A stretch of DNA of 64,000 bases from Prostheceraeus crozeri (lineage: Eukaryota > Platyhelminthes > Polycladida > Euryleptidae), in the NCBI GenBank assembly GCA_907163375.1, contig CAJQUW010000578.1:124001-188000 (forward strand). The letters are read 5' to 3'. The notes beneath the pieces are model-generated. The model was not told the DNA's origin, ran no database searches, and worked only from the letters and a program-made list of their open reading frames with translations. Shown piece after piece: positions 33,532-44,224 of the stretch. The position numbers were made by a program, and so were the translations under genes. The first letter of the stretch is position 1. The number at the start of each line of letters is the position of its first letter.

Positions 33532-33702
33532 GCTCAGCATATCGGAATGATGTTGAGCACAAAGTCTTCACATATTCATTCACATTAGGACTACCTATTT
33601 ATTAGTAATCATTTCTACATATCGGAAAGATGTAGAAATTTCAATTTTAGTATGACTACTTATGTATTAGTAAGTGTTGCTACATGTCGGAAGATGCAGC
33701 AA
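33532..33702. repeat. three hairpins with constant CGGAA loop and covarying stems
   Basis: GCTCAGCAT-ATCGGAATG-ATGTTGAGC (33532-33558), ATTTCTACAT-ATCGGAAAG-ATGTAGAAAT (33611-33639) and TTGCTACAT-GTCGGAAG-ATGCAGCAA (33677-33702). Loops are 8-9 nt and share TCGGAA. Stems of 9-10 bp differ in sequence yet stay paired (at most one mismatch or wobble each). Linkers repeat GACTACNTATNTATTAGTAA. It lies between the PolB stop and the TBP-like start codon, both leftward genes. Not explained by coding. Confidence 0.8.
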
Positions 33703-33749
33703 TCGCAAGATCTATTACAAGTGGAATATTGTATTGTTTTCATTTAGAC

Positions 33750-36700
33750 TTATTCTACATCACCCGTGACAGGAAGGCATCTCCTTCTTTTCGACGGTGG
33801 GGGAAGTCCTAGGCTGTAGTGTCCATATGGTAATGATAAATTTTTATCTAGCCAACAGCGCTTATCCTCCCAAAGGGACAAACCTGGTTTCCTTAATGAT
33901 TTAGTGCAAACTATGTGATTTTTTGAATTTATAATTGTCATGTCTTCAATTGTATCGCTCTCACTATAATAGACACTCCTATAGTCATTGTGTGTCAATT
34001 TTTTAACTGCTGCTCTCTGAATTCCTTTAGCGCGCTTGATGCTGTGATTCACAGTGTCTAGATATTTCATGGAATACATTTTCGGTTTTAGTAAGATCAT
34101 TTCCTCAAGCAACTCTCCGGCACACTGATCCTTAAAACAACCTAATCTAGCTTTGTTTGTGTTTGAGTATAGTCGGTGATGACTGTCATAGTTTGAGGAG
34201 TTAAACTTTTCAACGAAGTATAGCAGTATATCCTCCAGACGGACAGATGGTGAGGTGTATAAACATAGAAAGAAACTGTCGGTGTCACCTCCACAAAGCA
34301 TTGTTCTATTTATTAGTGGACATCTTTTTAGATCATTGTAATATAATTGATACATTTCTAGCTTACTATAGTCAAGTACTGCTTGACCAACATAAATCAA
34401 TTTATTCAAAACTATTGAAGGTTTATACATTTCCACACCAACCAGATCGTCATCAAATATCCTATGTTGAACATAGAGAGGATGATTTGATAGCTTTAGC
34501 AGATGTTTCTCACTGTTAACAAGTTTGAATTTTTTTCTTCTCCTTACATTTTCCATTGTTTTACCATATAAAGAATTATTTTTCAATTTATAGAATGACT
34601 TTTCGAAGTCAGTATTTGATTGAGCCCTCTTTTGAGAGTTCATATCAATATACCTTTTTAACCAAGGTTTTTGTGTGAATTTTATGCCACTATGTATCCT
34701 CTTGATTCTCATTCCTATGGGCAAATAGAATTTCAAAATTGAGTAGTGGACTACATAATTTTCCCTATCAAATTGATGCAACAGAAGTTTCTTAATCGAA
34801 GTAAAATTTGTATTTGGTCTTATTTTTTCATATAGATTTTTCATATATTCTGAAAGCATTCTCTTCTCAATCATCTGCATTTCTGGAGCTAATGGGAAAT
34901 CGGCAGTGTCATCATGAATGGCTGCGGGATATTCTAAATCTAAATCGAAAACGTAGCCGATTTCACCATCACCATCTATGTTTTGAATATTTTGTTCATT
35001 TAAGAAATGGTCTATCTCGTTTTCATTCAACCATTTGAAATTTGAGTGGGGTAGATTCCTACTAAGTGCGGAACCGTATAGGTCATTGACATCCAAGTAG
35101 GCCAAGTGTCGACTTTCATGTGCATTATTTCCTAATTCGGCAATACGCGCACGTGCTCTGTGGATATTGGTGAAAGTCATTCCCCCCTCTTATTCCTCGT
35201 TCAAATAGATTATACATGTTTTCATCCTGTATATAGCGCGGAGGATCATTCGAAGAGAAATTTAGTGCTGAGGTAAAGCTAAGATGTGGAAGACTCACAA
35301 AATGTACTGGGTTGACTTCATCCTCACGTTGACTCAATGCTCTAAAAACCTGAAATATGTCTGTCAATAATAAAACATCCAATTTTAGATATGCTAGCAT
35401 GTAGTCACCAAATGTGCTACAATTAAACTCAATCCATGCCTTGTTAGCATGCTCATATTCACTATCGGAACAATGCTCACGACTAAGGTCATTATAAAAT
35501 TCTACTTGTGGTGGCAGACAGTCTTCCGTCAACGTGTTTAAGTTTTTGAAGTATGAATATGGGAACACTCCTTTCTGATATAGAACATCATCACTCAATT
35601 GTGGAAATTCTGTCCTTAATTTCTCTACGTGCTCATATGATTGCAAGCCCTTAGCTAATTCACTCAAGGGTGCACTTAAAAATTGATATGAGTCTAAGAA
35701 TTTTAGTTTAGAGTATACTGTTTTCCCTCTGTATTCATTTACCGGAACACTGGTGGATAAAGTTATATACTTTTCAGCAGTTGCTGCTACAATATCTAAT
35801 TTCCAAGATTTCATTCTTCCAATTGCTTTATAGCAAATTATGTGGTTATCATAGTTTTTGAAATTGTGGAAAAATATGGGGAGCTCCCGTCTATTTAGTC
35901 TCAACCGGAGATTGCATTTTCTACACAATGTTTGCCTATATCGTCCGGTGATGTGATCGTGATCACGAACTTTCACGACTTCATCGGTGAATTCAGATTT
36001 ACATTTGCTACAATTGTCTGCATTCTCATGTTTTACTTTTTCATCTGCTGTCAATGTAATTGGCTGCCTAGTGGTTGCACATTGGTTGTCATATAAATTT
36101 TGAGCTGCATTTTCCAAGTGATGCAAGAAATTAATAATGCAATTGTCTCCCTCAAAGAGAAAATACTCGTTTTCAAATTTTGATTTAAGGGCATTATGCC
36201 AAACATGATAAGCGCCAATTGCCGCAGGTTTATGTATTTTATTATCGATGTAGCACTCTATATCTGCATAAATTACTAAAGGAGGACTAAGTTGATATTC
36301 CATGCTACTAATTACTACTTTTAGATCTGTCGGCATTTTTTCTATTTGTGCTTTTCCTCGAATGCAAAATTGGTAATGTCGTTCTAGTGTTGTCTTATAT
36401 GTGAATGACTGAGTGCATCTTTCGCAGAAGTATTTGTGCCTATTCAACGTTTTCCTATATAATCGTGACAGCTTTGGAATTCCACAATAGTGTGCAGCTT
36501 CATTCTTTAGAATTAACAAGATATTTACCGTTTGCTTGCCAGTAAAGTTACTATAATAACGAACACCTTTGAGTCCATTTTCATAATAGTGAATGTTAAT
36601 TTTAATATCATTATTTTTCTCAAATTTTGGAATGTCTTTGATTGATACTGGTGTGGAAATGCCTTCTATATTAAGCTCAGATGTCCACTTACTATACGAG

Positions 36701-37656
36701 TTCATATCGTTCCTTGAATAAGGTTCTTCATTATAATGTAATATCGATAAAACTGCATATATGAAACAATAACTTGCATTTGAATTGACGTTAATGACAG
36801 CTCTGGAGTTTTTCAATTTCTTTGGTAGAGGAAATGATTGTCCACCTGTCATTATTGGACTTGTTATTACATTGAACTCTATAGTTTGTACATTATCTAT
36901 AATCCAATTGCTATCCTTCTTTGTGAAGGCTTCAATATGATTTATTAGACTATTTAGATGATCTTGAAACCAAGAATCATAGTCATAAATATAGTTTGAG
37001 GATGATGAGGTAAAGTGTGCGAGAAAAGTTTCTTCTTCTTGAGGATTAGAACGAACATACCGAATTTGTGCAATTAGACGACCACACAGTTGATAACTTG
37101 TTAGTAAGTCAGACACTAAATCTCCTAACACGGAACGCATGCTTTCTAAGAATGATGTTATGTCCAAAGTAGGCGTTGTTGGCGTGATGTCATACACGCA
37201 GGCTTGGCCGTTGAGTGCGCTTTCGCTGAGACTTATTGTTCCATGGTTATTATGCACATTCATCTCAGTACTTGTATTATGCACATTCATATGCTGACGA
37301 AATCTATTGATAGAGTTACACGTCCTACCACACCGAGAGCAGTATTGCATAAAGCTTCGTTTATTAGTTGAAGCGCTGCTTGTTGGCTTGGAAGCGCATA
37401 TACTTTGATTATTTGAATTTGTCTCTATTATACTATCATTCGGTTTATCTTTACATACAATTTTATGTCTCTTAAGATTATTCATCCTATTCGTCTTATA
37501 TGGACACTTGCTACATCTCTTAAGATTATTCATCCTATTCGTCTTATATGGACACTTGCTACATTGATAAGTTTTTCCTAACTTTCAAAATTTCTCATGA
37601 CGTTGCAAATTGTCCATGACAGTAAATACTTTTCCACACTTGGTACAGACAACCAT
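33750..37656 (-). pseudogene. Polinton protein-primed DNA polymerase B, broken
   Basis: Region of about 1,290 residues. N-terminal C2H2 fingers (CSKCPYKTNRMNNLKRH, YCSRCGRTCNSINRFRQH) come first, then a domain with YCFIYAVLSILHY and DIPKFEKNNDIKI, and another finger (YFCERCTQSFTYKTTLERH). Exonuclease motifs follow: VIYADIECYID and KFLDSYQFLSAPLSEL, with an inserted HNH-like CSKCKS..VRDHDHITGRYR..CRKCN. Polymerase motif A is LDVNDLYGSAL, motif B NNSLYGKTMEN and motif C GGDTDSFFL. It replicates the element from a protein primer. Broken in about three places, yet two very long frames survive. Confidence 0.93.
37470..37565 (-). repeat. 48-bp in-frame tandem duplication in the PolB zinc-finger region
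   Basis: Two identical 48-bp units, each coding CSKCPYKTNRMNNLKR. The copies show no difference, so the duplication is recent or kept alike by conversion. It is a multiple of three. Confidence 0.9.
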
Positions 37657-37687
37657 GATTATTGATGAGGATAAAAAATTAACAAGC

Positions 37688-37736
37688 CTTTATATACATC
37701 TATCATCCGATGACGTCAGCGTCATCACTAGCCAAT
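37688..37736 (-). promoter_or_regulatory. PolB promoter: TATA, CRE and CCAAT
   Basis: Read leftward: CCAAT at 37732-37736 (inverted), the palindrome TGACGTCA (CRE/ATF site) at 37711-37718, TATATAAAG at 37688-37696, then the first ATG of PolB at 37656, about 32 bp beyond the TATA box. Confidence 0.65.
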
Positions 37737-37830
37737 AGCATATGTTCCAATCTGATGTAAAGAGAAAACGCATACAATTTCAACAATTTTTTTTTCAAAA
37801 TAGAAGAAAATAGAAGTCAAAATAAGGAAG

Positions 37831-40620
37831 TTATAGTTTGACGCATTTAACAATGCCACTATGGTAGAGTTTTAGGTGACTGCAGCTGTCACTACAGCCA
37901 CCCAAATCGTCCATCCGCGTTAGGCGCACTTTTCTAAGCCCATTTTGGGAACAGTCGAGGTGAACAAGCGTTTCTTTATTGTGCTGATGACTGGTGGTTA
38001 CTTGGGAGGCCAACAGGAGGTTTGATTGAGCAATATTTCTTAGAGACTCAATCAAACCTCTATTGTCTTTCTTCAACTTCACCTCGCGGGCCTCAACCTC
38101 CTTCAGGCGCTCTTGACAACGACGTATTTGGATCTCAATGTCATCTTCTACTGTCGCGTCGAGGTCGACATTGTACTGCCGCACAGGGAGAGGAGCTGGA
38201 GGTGCGGGCACAGCAGCGTGAGAGGAAGGACCTGCGGCTGGGATCGGAGAGGAAGGAGCTGCGGCTGGGATCGGAGAGGAAGGAGCTGCGGACGATAGGG
38301 GACGCAGTGGAGATGACGGAGTCAGTGTCATCACCGGTGATAACGGAAGGCGCACACTCCAGCTCGGAGAAGCGCGGATGTGGCTGAATGACACCTCCTC
38401 CTGAGATGCACACATCGCGGAGTCCTATAATCGAAAGAAACAATTGCTTATCTATTTAACATTTTACCATTGATGAGATACAAAAAAAAATTCTCTTACC
38501 TCCGGCTGGATTGTGGTCTTCTGACCGGATCCAATGTCTCTCTCACGGGGCAACTAGTCATTCTAAAAGATAAATCAATCTATTACAAACAAAAACATTA
38601 GTAAAGTGAGTTTCGAAACATATTTTAATAGGAAATTCTGTACTCATGCAGTTGACCAACTTTGATACTTACATTTGTAACAGAATCATCATCCTCATCG
38701 GAAGAAGATGTCGGGGAAGAAGTCGCTGACGAAGTTTCAGCGTCCTCATCAGAAGAAGTAGCTGACGAGGTTTCATCGTCCTCTGATGATGACTCCCGAA
38801 TGGAATAAGGCTTCTCCTCATTATCTTCTACCGACGTACTCGTCGCTGGCGTCGATAGGAAACTTCGATGTTTCTTGAGGGACAGCGATCGCACAACCTG
38901 CAGCGAAAAACAAGGTAACATGTTCGCAACTCATTGAGAAGCATACATGTTCTTGGAAATACTTCATGCATTGAGAAATATTATTGACAAATAACTAAAC
39001 AATGACACTTACGGGACTTGTAAGGCACTTCTTCTCCGGTGTGGGCAAACGGGATATCTTTGGCCAAACGGGGTGCATACTGTTCACACTTGTAAACAGC
39101 TGAAAAAAGTTCATATTCAATTTCACATAAAGAAATAATGAATAACTTTAATACTTACATTTCTCAAGCATTCAGCCGCTTTCTCCTCTTCGAAACTGAC
39201 GGAAGTCTGTTGAGGCAACTCACTCTGAAATGTTGTGACAATGTTGAAATACTTTTTACATGGTAGAATAATTAACGGAGTAAATGTATTCTCACATTTT
39301 TAGAGATAATCCTTTTTTGAATTAAGACCTTGGTCATCTTAGGAGGAGGCATCTCATCATTATCATGAAATGTTTAAACGATATATGTTTTTATGCATAA
39401 TGGACCAATAATTAATTTATTAGGTTTTAAGAAGCTATCCTTTGAAGGTATTATGTAGGATTGACAGAACTCACCTCAAAATCACTTAAAGTGTCATCGA
39501 TGAACTGTCATGACTTGGGGGCTTTCTTTGGGACTCGGGACTTGACGGGTTTCTTTATTGCGGTAGGCTCATCCACCTGTAAAAGGACACCTTCCATCGG
39601 CCTCTCCTTGTGAAATAGTCGCTCCAACCTCCTCTTTTCAGCCTTTGAGGTGAGGTTGATGCCCTTCCTCCCATTTTGCTGAGCACATGGCGTGTGCTTT
39701 TCAATGAATGCCTTAGAGGCTTCGGTATTTGCCTTTTCATTGCTCCGTTTATAGGACTTACAGGTTAAGCAGTACAGATACGTACAGTCACTTTTGAAGA
39801 GGCAGTTCTTGTGACCGCTCTTATTAGCATGATGAACGGGCAATTGACATGTTTCACAGAAGTGAAAAATTAGGCGCTGTCGTGCAAGACTCTCTTGTCG
39901 GACCATCTCTATAGAGGAAAAAGAAATTGATTATAATTGTATCTCTTATCAAACGAGAACTCATTTATATATCATCAAGAAAACTCAATGAAGTACTACC
40001 TTGATATTGAATAAATCTTAGAAAGAATAGAAATCTGAAGTTGCAATTGAAACCGAAAGTCGAAAGTTTAATTTTCATTCGAAAACGGTTTGCTCATAAA
40101 GTTGAAATTTGCAAGTAGCTGATTTGAAATTATTTAATTTCGAAATTAATTTAGTGGAATGAAAGTGAAAGTTCGAAAATTTCAACAAATCCTCAATTTG
40201 TTTAATTAAACAAGCTTGAATTTTATACATCTGTTGGCAGATGACAGACTGAATGTTTAAAATGGATGAAGGCTTTATTTAGGTATCTTTTATTTATGAA
40301 CAAGCTGTGAAAATCTTGTTGATTCAAATACACTTACATTTAAACTTATATATTCATGTCTCTCGCTCAATGACTTAATATAGGATGAAAAATTTTAAAA
40401 AAACATGGCTAATAATATAACACATAGTGATCCTATCCTAAAACCCAAGCTTCTATATTTAAAGCTATTTGGTTATAAGAACTTAATAATGTTTCTACTC
40501 CCGAATATCCTATAAAGTAGCACAGCATGGTAATGAAACTCACTTCAGAATTGTAGTATGAATCGGAGAACGGAGGAACGAAGAACGACGTCTGCTATGG
40601 ACACTGAATTATTTGAAAAT
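37831..40620 (-). CDS. multi-exon accessory gene inside the Polinton
   Basis: Leftward gene with a TATA box (TATATAAAG, 40648-40656), a leader block ending at a GTGAGT donor (40544), and exon-like blocks at 39475-39908, about 39296-39352, 39159-39224, 39013-39099, 38673-38897, 38500-38562 and 37831-38424. Each has GT donors (GTAAGT/GTGAGT/GTAAGA) and AG acceptors behind pyrimidine runs. The first coding block starts MVRQESLARQRL and has zinc-type CETCQLPVHH and CTYLYCLTC. A later block is acidic Ser/Glu (SSSEDDETSSATSSDED). The last has Pro/Ser/Ala repeats and a coiled coil (RRCQERLKEVEAREVKLKKD). Product unrecognised. Regular introns suggest a captured host gene. At least one break. Confidence 0.6.
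38205..38292. repeat. 27-bp tandem repeat, about three units
   Basis: GGAAGGAGCTGCGGCTGGGA-type units repeat about three times. On the minus strand they code AAPSSPIPA repeats in the last exon of the multi-exon gene. Confidence 0.85.
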
Positions 40621-41230
40621 GAGTGAAAATTCGTTGTGTGCAACTTCTTTATATATGAAATTGACAAAGCAACTATGAACAAAGACCTTGTGACATCACA
40701 TCCTGGAATTGGTACGGTCAAAAAAAATTGATAACTCAAACAAGAAATTAAACGGCTGGTTTATTTTTAAACTTAGAAATGGAAGTGCCATCAAATGTGT
40801 TGATAGATGTCTACATGCAAGCACTCTACATGACCCCCCTTCCCCGCCGTGTATGAAGTGCATGAAGTGTATGAAGGTCAAATGTCAAGGTAAGGTCTAA
40901 GGTCAAGGTCAAGTGTAGAGGTTTGTATATTATGGTCATTTTTAGTTGTGAAACTTTAACTTTGAAAATTTGTAAACTTAGTCATTTTTGTAAAAAAACT
41001 TGGAATTTTACGAGTTGCATACAGATGCATACAACTAGGATTTTCTCATCAAATGGGTACATACAATATATCATTCGAATGCTCTTTTCATTCTGATTCT
41101 AATGGTGTATTGTATGACACATGGATGACATATAACTAGGGAGCTACATACCTTTAAAGAGGGGCTAAAAACCTAATGAATTTTAAAATCTAACATTTGT
41201 CTGCTTGTATACAGTTGCATACAAATAGGA
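39909..41230. other. first intron, promoter and upstream flank of the multi-exon gene
   Basis: AT-rich and without long frames. The part before 40544 is the likely first intron. From 40660 on I see only repeats of GTTGCATACANNTAGGATTT (about 41014 and 41212) and AGGTCAAGG runs near 40880-40915. Confidence 0.45.
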
Positions 41231-41233
41231 TTT

Positions 41234-41853
41234 ACCAACTATTTCTTTACGTTTTAAATGGATTTATTGACTATAACTATTGGCAACTACAATGAATGTA
41301 GTGTCGTTTGACCAACTTGTCTATTTGAACATAGTTCAATCGATTTATTTTTAACCTTAATTCTTTAATTCAGTGATTTGATTCAGTGATTACAAGTGCA
41401 AAAAGATTAGTTAGCAATCAAAAATCTGCCAATTCATTATCAAAATTATATTCTGTTTCCTTTAGGACCACTTCATCCTACGTACGACAATTAAGTATGA
41501 AAAATGATGTCTCCCAAATGTTCACCAAGACCCCGGCGGCACACATTCACTCGACCGAACACATGGAAAGACAGACCGAAGAGCACGAAATGTTTTCTTG
41601 TTTGAACGTCCATTTTTGTAATAGGCCTTGATAACTTTAACACGTTGCTGGATTGTTAGTCTTTCCATTGCTGTGATTGTCAGAGAAGACGTCTGCAGTG
41701 TTTCAATGATTGTCAATTAATCTTTTCACAGTCGCAGATTCAAGGTTTGACTTCAATCGGTTGAACTATGTTCAAGCGAACACATTGTTACAATTGTCAA
41801 CTGACAATGACTGGAGGTAATCAACATGCTTAAAACGTAAAGAAATAGTCGGT
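41234..41853 (-). mobile_element. deleted mariner-type element inside the Polinton
   Basis: Inverted ends ACCAACTATTTCTTTACGTT and, reversed, ACCGACTATTTCTTTACGTT. A second inverted block (TTGAACATAGTTCAATCGAT) lies about 80-90 bp inward. The minus strand codes MERLTIQQRVKVIKAYYKNG then RSNKKTFRALRSVF, the N-terminal helix-turn-helix of a mariner-like transposase group. Nothing of the catalytic domain remains in the 620 bp, so this is an internal-deletion derivative. Confidence 0.75.
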
Positions 41854-42150
41854 CATTTCGTCACAATTTAAATTTAAAATCGTTCAAAGTTATTGGAACA
41901 CCCTTACAAGCATTTTAAAAGTAACATTATAACTGCTTCTTTAGAAGTTATATGTTCCTATTTATTTTAAGTTGATGTCTTCATATGTGATTTTTGTTTG
42001 AAAGTTAATCTGAATTTCTATATTGAGCATGAGCAATTATAGATATTTATTCCCCATGTCCCATTCATACCTAAATAGAGGACCAATTTGTGAAAAAACA
42101 AAACAAATATGTTGATATATGTAAGTACATATTAAAGAAGGAAGAGAATA
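41854..42150. other. unassigned Polinton sequence
   Basis: No gene or repeat recognised. Confidence 0.4.
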
Positions 42151-42153
42151 ACA

Positions 42154-42600
42154 CTAAATGTCATCGATATTGGGAAATGGAACTAATTTCTCTAAGTCAA
42201 CTTGCACATGGATCCTGGTCTTCTTGGGCGCACAGGGACTGCGACGTGGTGTGTCTAGGTCAATTACGGAGAACTCAAGAGCGGTTGTGAGGTTACGCTC
42301 GTTCGGCTCCATTCGCATGAAGACCCGTTTGCTGTGGTACTTCTTCGGCGCGTTCTTCACTTTGACAGTAACCCCTCCATATAGTGGCGTTCTCATTGAC
42401 TTTTTATTCATGTGCCGCATCGTCTCGATTGATACGTCACTATCATCACTCGAGTAGTCGGGCGATGCAGGGGCTGCACTGAACACCACCGGCTCGTTTG
42501 GTGTTGTAGATCGCTCCATCGGAGATTGGAGAGGTGTATTGGTACGTTCCATAGTACTATTCTCGATCGGAGATTCCTTTTGTGCATTGGTACGATCCAT
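42154..42600 (-). CDS. unidentified Polinton protein, 148 aa
   Basis: Open frame with a Ser/Thr/Pro-rich, low-complexity N-terminal half (NSTMERTNTPLQSPMERSTT, repeated MERTNTPLQ-type units) and an acidic SSDDSDVSIETM patch. A basic middle (VKVKNAPKKYHSKRVFMRME) and a C-terminal hydrophobic VQVDLEKLVPFPNIDDI follow. No family known to me. It shares a divergent promoter with the gene at 42838. Its place beside the terminal repeat is typical of accessory Polinton genes. Confidence 0.5.
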   Translation of the reverse strand: MDRTNAQKESPIENSTMERTNTPLQSPMERSTTPNEPVVFSAAPASPDYSSDDSDVSIETMRHMNKKSMRTPLYGGVTVKVKNAPKKYHSKRVFMRMEPNERNLTTALEFSVIDLDTPRRSPCAPKKTRIHVQVDLEKLVPFPNIDDI

Positions 42601-42684
42601 CGTTAAATGAATAAATTATAAAGTTGAAACTTGTCGTAAGCTTGAGGATTAGAACCTTTGATAAGAATTTGTACAAACGTCAGA

Positions 42685-42767
42685 CTTATATACTTTTTAA
42701 ACAAAGGAAATCCTAACAGCCAATCAGAGAGGTACCGAACTTCCCTAAAGTTTATTGACATATAAAG
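42685..42767. promoter_or_regulatory. divergent promoter with a shared CCAAT box
   Basis: TATATAAG on the minus strand (42685-42692) serves 42154-42600. ATATAAAG on the plus strand (42760-42767) serves 42838-43122. GCCAATCAG at 42719-42727 lies between them. Confidence 0.6.
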
Positions 42768-42837
42768 ATGTCATTCTACCAAAATTTAAAGTTTATTTCC
42801 TCAAGAGATTATAATTTCCAACTTCTTATCCAAAAGC

Positions 42838-43122
42838 ATGTCGAAACTCTTCTTTTTTGAAAATGGAAGTGAAACAATCATGGGTGGACGATTGAACATG
42901 GACATTCATCTCTCATGTGGCTGCAAATTGGCCCTTTGGAGGCTATTAATCGCAGCAGCACTTCAAAGGCGCAACCAAATACCAGTCAAGTGTCCGCTTC
43001 ATCAAATAGAACACGAGTTCACAAACAATGTAACTTTTTTGGAATGGAGCGACGATTTCTTGAAGATAATAGAGTCCCCTACGGGTCAAGACTTCTACAC
43101 TTCACTCGTTTTTCAATCTTAA
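42838..43122 (+). CDS. unidentified small Polinton protein, 94 aa
   Basis: Not recognised. HLSCGCKLALWRLLIAAALQ and IPVKCPLHQIEHEF offer Cys/His pairs (CGC, C-x2-H) that could bind one zinc ion around a hydrophobic helix. The start Met lies about 70 bp after a TATA-like ATATAAAG. The frame is open. Last gene before the right terminal repeat. Confidence 0.5.
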   Translation: MSKLFFFENGSETIMGGRLNMDIHLSCGCKLALWRLLIAAALQRRNQIPVKCPLHQIEHEFTNNVTFLEWSDDFLKIIESPTGQDFYTSLVFQS

Positions 43123-43244
43123 ATAATATTTACATCGTAAATCTCTTGTCTTTTCACTTTCAACATAATTCCGGAATTGGTTTTCATATTGGGAAGTAAT
43201 AAAATCATAAATGCACATTAAGGTTTCATATTTTGAATAATTAT

Positions 43245-43555
43245 TGCAATGGTCACAATAGTCGCAATTGAGCAAACCCATTCAAAATCAAACAACGGAC
43301 GTCTATCGGTACGTACCCAAGTACTCAGAACCAAGTCGCACAAGTTCGATCATAGACGTTCCGAAACGCAATGTGCTCAACCCAGTCTACCAAACACATG
43401 TACCTATCCAATAAGACAGAAGTCATACATGTTCCTATTCATAACACAGCTGTTTTTACATGTACCTATCCCATGTTCCTATTCATAACACTAGATCGTG
43501 CATGTACCTATCCATGTACCTATCCCACTCGTAGTAGGGCACAGTTTTCACTACT
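43245..43555 (-). repeat. Polinton right terminal inverted repeat
   Basis: 311 bp. Its reverse complement starts AGTAGTGAAAACT and follows the two-part left repeat to CTATTGCA-like sequence. Carries the same GTACCTATCC and GTTCCTATTCATAAC units. Confidence 0.93.
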
Positions 43556-43561
43556 TCCAAA

Positions 43562-43720
43562 GTCTGATCATCAATCATCTTACACATAAATTCCATCAAA
43601 CTATAAGCAATATACATGTAGAAGCGCTAAGTAAGTAAGCTATAAGTAACGCTCAGGATCTCCACAGGATGCACACGCAACACAAATACACAACACCTTC
43701 ACGAACATCAACATCTTTAA
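43562..43720 (+). pseudogene. continuation of the second LINE after the Polinton
   Basis: Reads V-stop-SSII then, downstream, TLRISTGCTRNTNTQHLH, the familiar ALRxATGCxxxTxxQHLHxET segment close to the end of this LINE group's reverse transcriptase ORF. It follows on from 14327, so the Polinton split one LINE. Confidence 0.6.
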
Positions 43721-44030
43721 TGATTGTAGTAGGCTGTTTGAGAGCGAGAATCGGAGGAACTGTACCAAGTCCAAAACGATCGACAGATGTAACTTGTACG
43801 TCCTTCACAGCTGCATGTCCTTCATTGTCGAGACGTTTAGACGACGTTCTTTCCATACATGACGACATCCAAGAGTCTACAGACAGATTGTTTTCAATGG
43901 TATTCTGAATCAATTCACTGATGGCATTTCTGTCAGGGCCCCCGGAACTCTTTTCTGGAGATTTACCACGAGCTAACGCACAGAAAAAAATAATATCATT
44001 AACACAATCCCCAACCCCCCCACGGTCCAC
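43653..44030 (-). CDS. unidentified coding-like segment, 125 aa
   Basis: Minus-strand open frame with normal amino-acid composition in its middle (GPDRNAISELIQNTIENNLS, VKDVQVTSVDRFGLGTVPP). Not matched to any family. The low-coordinate end overlaps the plus-strand LINE trace at 43660-43720 and so cannot be coding there. It may be part of another retroelement ORF or an exon. Confidence 0.25.
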   Translation of the reverse strand: MDRGGVGDCVNDIIFFCALARGKSPEKSSGGPDRNAISELIQNTIENNLSVDSWMSSCMERTSSKRLDNEGHAAVKDVQVTSVDRFGLGTVPPILALKQPTTIIKDVDVREGVVYLCCVCILWRS

Positions 44031-44224
44031 AAATCAGAAAGAACACTCGTCGGACGCACACATTGGCACAACTCCGCACTAACAAATCACCCTTCTTAAA
44101 ATAATACTTGCTCAATGTAAACCCTTTTTGTCTTCACCTCTTTGTCTCCTATGTAAATCTCAACCCCACAACGCAAGACATCTCTTCTCCTGCACACACA
44201 TGCGCACAACGCTCACACCATGGG

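Larger units (their letters stand above)
14328..43555. mobile_element. Polinton/Maverick element, broken, with a later Gmr1 insertion
   Basis: Terminal inverted repeats begin AGTAGTGAAAACT on both sides, with flanking 6-bp duplications TCCACA (14322-14327) and TCCAAA (43556-43561). The AG start and 6-bp duplication are Polinton hallmarks. Without the 8.4-kb Gmr1 insertion in the left repeat it is about 20.8 kb. It encodes traces of protein-primed DNA polymerase B, integrase, packaging ATPase, adenain-like protease and jelly-roll capsid proteins. Rightward genes fill the left half and leftward genes the right half. Coding regions are broken in many places (on the order of a dozen or more), while several ORFs remain long, so it is old but not ancient. 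Confidence 0.93.

Noticed and set aside
33532-33702. CRISPR-like array
   Set aside because: Three spaced repeats, but the DNA is eukaryotic, the repeats are hairpins with changing stems, and there are no cas genes.
38022-38443. Frames rich in Gly/Trp/Arg or Ser on both strands
   Set aside because: Shadows of the 27-bp repeat in the last exon of the multi-exon gene.
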